NCBI GenBank assembly: GCA_021604265.1
Contig: BQIY01000110.1
Location: forward strand, 1-7,105
DNA from: Nitrospirales bacterium
Lineage (GTDB): Bacteria > Nitrospirota > Nitrospiria > Nitrospirales > UBA8639
DNA length: 7,105 nt
Direction: 5' to 3'
Shown: piece after piece, positions 6,568 to 7,105 of the stretch
Position numbering within the stretch: the first letter of the stretch is position 1
Layout of the letters: every line of letters starts with the position of its first letter
Position numbers and translations under genes: made by a program
Notes under the pieces: generated by a model
Seen by the model: only the letters and a program-made list of their open reading frames with translations
Databases searched by the model: none
What the model was told of the DNA's origin: nothing

Positions 6568-7105
6568 CTACCCCCGGCCTTCCAATGCATCCAACTGCCG
6601 CCTCATGATTTGAACCTGACGTTGTAAAATTTGAACAATCTCATCGTGCTCTTCATGTGCGAGTGCGTGATCGATCCCGGTAGACTGTATGCCATTTGAC
6701 ACGCGCTCGCTTAAACGCGCTGCGGAGTCTTCCAAAGTTTTTATTACTGAAGTCCGCGGCGGCGACTTCGTGGTAATAGGGGAATCCTCCTTGTCTACCC
6801 AGTATCGTTTCCTCTCAAACGGATACGTGGGAAGCGGGATTCGTGTGGGCATCGCATCATCGTACAGAGCCCTCCAATTAATAGTCTTCCCCGAAACCCA
6901 TAATTTCCCTAATGTCGTGAGTAGGTATTCATGCTGATCAATTGTTTGTTTCGCATGGGGTAAAGATGACACAACCACGTGGTTTGGTGATTTTTCACGA
7001 TGTTGTGCCACGAGCGTACTGAGCGTTTGCCCTGGACCAATTTCTAGAAAGATGCCCTGTTCGTCTTTCAGGAGTTCACGAGTTCCGCCTGAAAAGTTTA
7101 CAGGC
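6568..7105 (-). CDS. Type I polyketide synthase, C-terminal end: acyltransferase end plus C-terminal helical tail (partial, 5' end outside window)
   Basis: The frame stays open past 7011 to the window edge, giving 178 residues in view, so the GTG at 7011 is internal and not a start. Residues 19-28 read FLEIGPGQTL, the conserved end of the malonyl-type AT domain. LGKLWVSGKTINW and LPTYPFERKRYW follow; the latter is the classic post-AT linker motif that docks back onto KS-AT. Only 76 residues come after it: a polar stretch, then the amphipathic helix EIVQILQRQVQIMRRQLDAL and a stop (TAG, 6570-6568). No KR, DH, ER or ACP is present, so the module must use an ACP in trans, most simply the one opening the next gene 138 bp downstream. 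AT substrate cannot be read because the active site lies outside the window. A KS ahead of the AT is expected but not seen. Confidence 0.92.
   Translation of the reverse strand, partial: PVNFSGGTRELLKDEQGIFLEIGPGQTLSTLVAQHREKSPNHVVVSSLPHAKQTIDQHEYLLTTLGKLWVSGKTINWRALYDDAMPTRIPLPTYPFERKRYWVDKEDSPITTKSPPRTSVIKTLEDSAARLSERVSNGIQSTGIDHALAHEEHDEIVQILQRQVQIMRRQLDALEGRG
6571..6630 (-). other. C-terminal amphipathic helix of the PKS (possible docking element)
   Basis: The last 20 residues begin ILQRQVQIMRRQLDAL, with hydrophobic residues at helical spacing, and end in EGRG at the stop codon. Such a helix at the terminus of a protein that must hand its chain to a partner is a natural docking candidate. 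In fused modules similar helices simply flank the ACP. Confidence 0.5.

Noticed and set aside
6568..7011. A self-contained 147-residue gene starting at the GTG at 7011
   Set aside because: The same frame continues upstream to the window edge with conserved AT sequence (FLEIGPGQTL). The GTG is an internal valine.

Overview
This window is the edge of a hybrid polyketide/non-ribosomal peptide (PKS/NRPS) gene cluster where it meets a housekeeping gene. Nearly everything lies in one huge minus-strand gene (253-6429, 2058 residues). From N to C terminus it reads as acyl carrier protein (ACP), class III aminotransferase (AMT), condensation (C), adenylation (A), peptidyl carrier (PCP) and thioesterase (TE). 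The order ACP-AMT-C-A is that of the beta-amino-acid-forming part of mycosubtilin/iturin (MycA) and microcystin (McyE) synthetases. The ACP and PCP serines, the AMT lysine, the C-domain HHxxxDG motif and the TE Ser/Asp/His are all present, so the enzyme looks intact.

Upstream on the same strand (6568 to the right edge) is the 3' end of a PKS gene. It shows the end of an acyltransferase domain, the usual post-AT linker and a 76-residue tail with an amphipathic helix, and it has no ACP of its own. The first carrier of the next protein therefore very probably belongs to this PKS module, so the module is split between AT and ACP. Nothing like a ketoreductase lies between AT and the stop codon. 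The chain would reach the AMT as a beta-ketoacyl-ACP, the substrate such a domain needs. The 138-bp gap holds a 15-bp palindrome and two tiny overlapping reading frames leading into the NRPS start.

Proposed assembly logic: KS-AT (upstream protein) extends the acyl chain onto the ACP. The AMT replaces the beta-keto group with an amine. The C domain joins the beta-aminoacyl chain to an amino acid activated by the A domain, whose hand-read code (DFWNIGMIFK) is closest to threonine. The TE then releases the product. A beta-amino-acyl-threonine acid, or a ring closed through the beta-amine or the Thr hydroxyl, is the predicted outcome (inference).

At the left edge, bases 1-153 on the plus strand are the 3' end of uvrA (excinuclease ABC subunit A). 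It converges on the NRPS gene across 99 bp, which marks the probable cluster boundary. Base composition is near even, about 45-57% GC in the few lines counted. The genes are clearly bacterial, but I cannot name a genus; no 16S or other taxonomic marker is present. I see no tRNA, rRNA, CRISPR, insertion sequence or attachment site.
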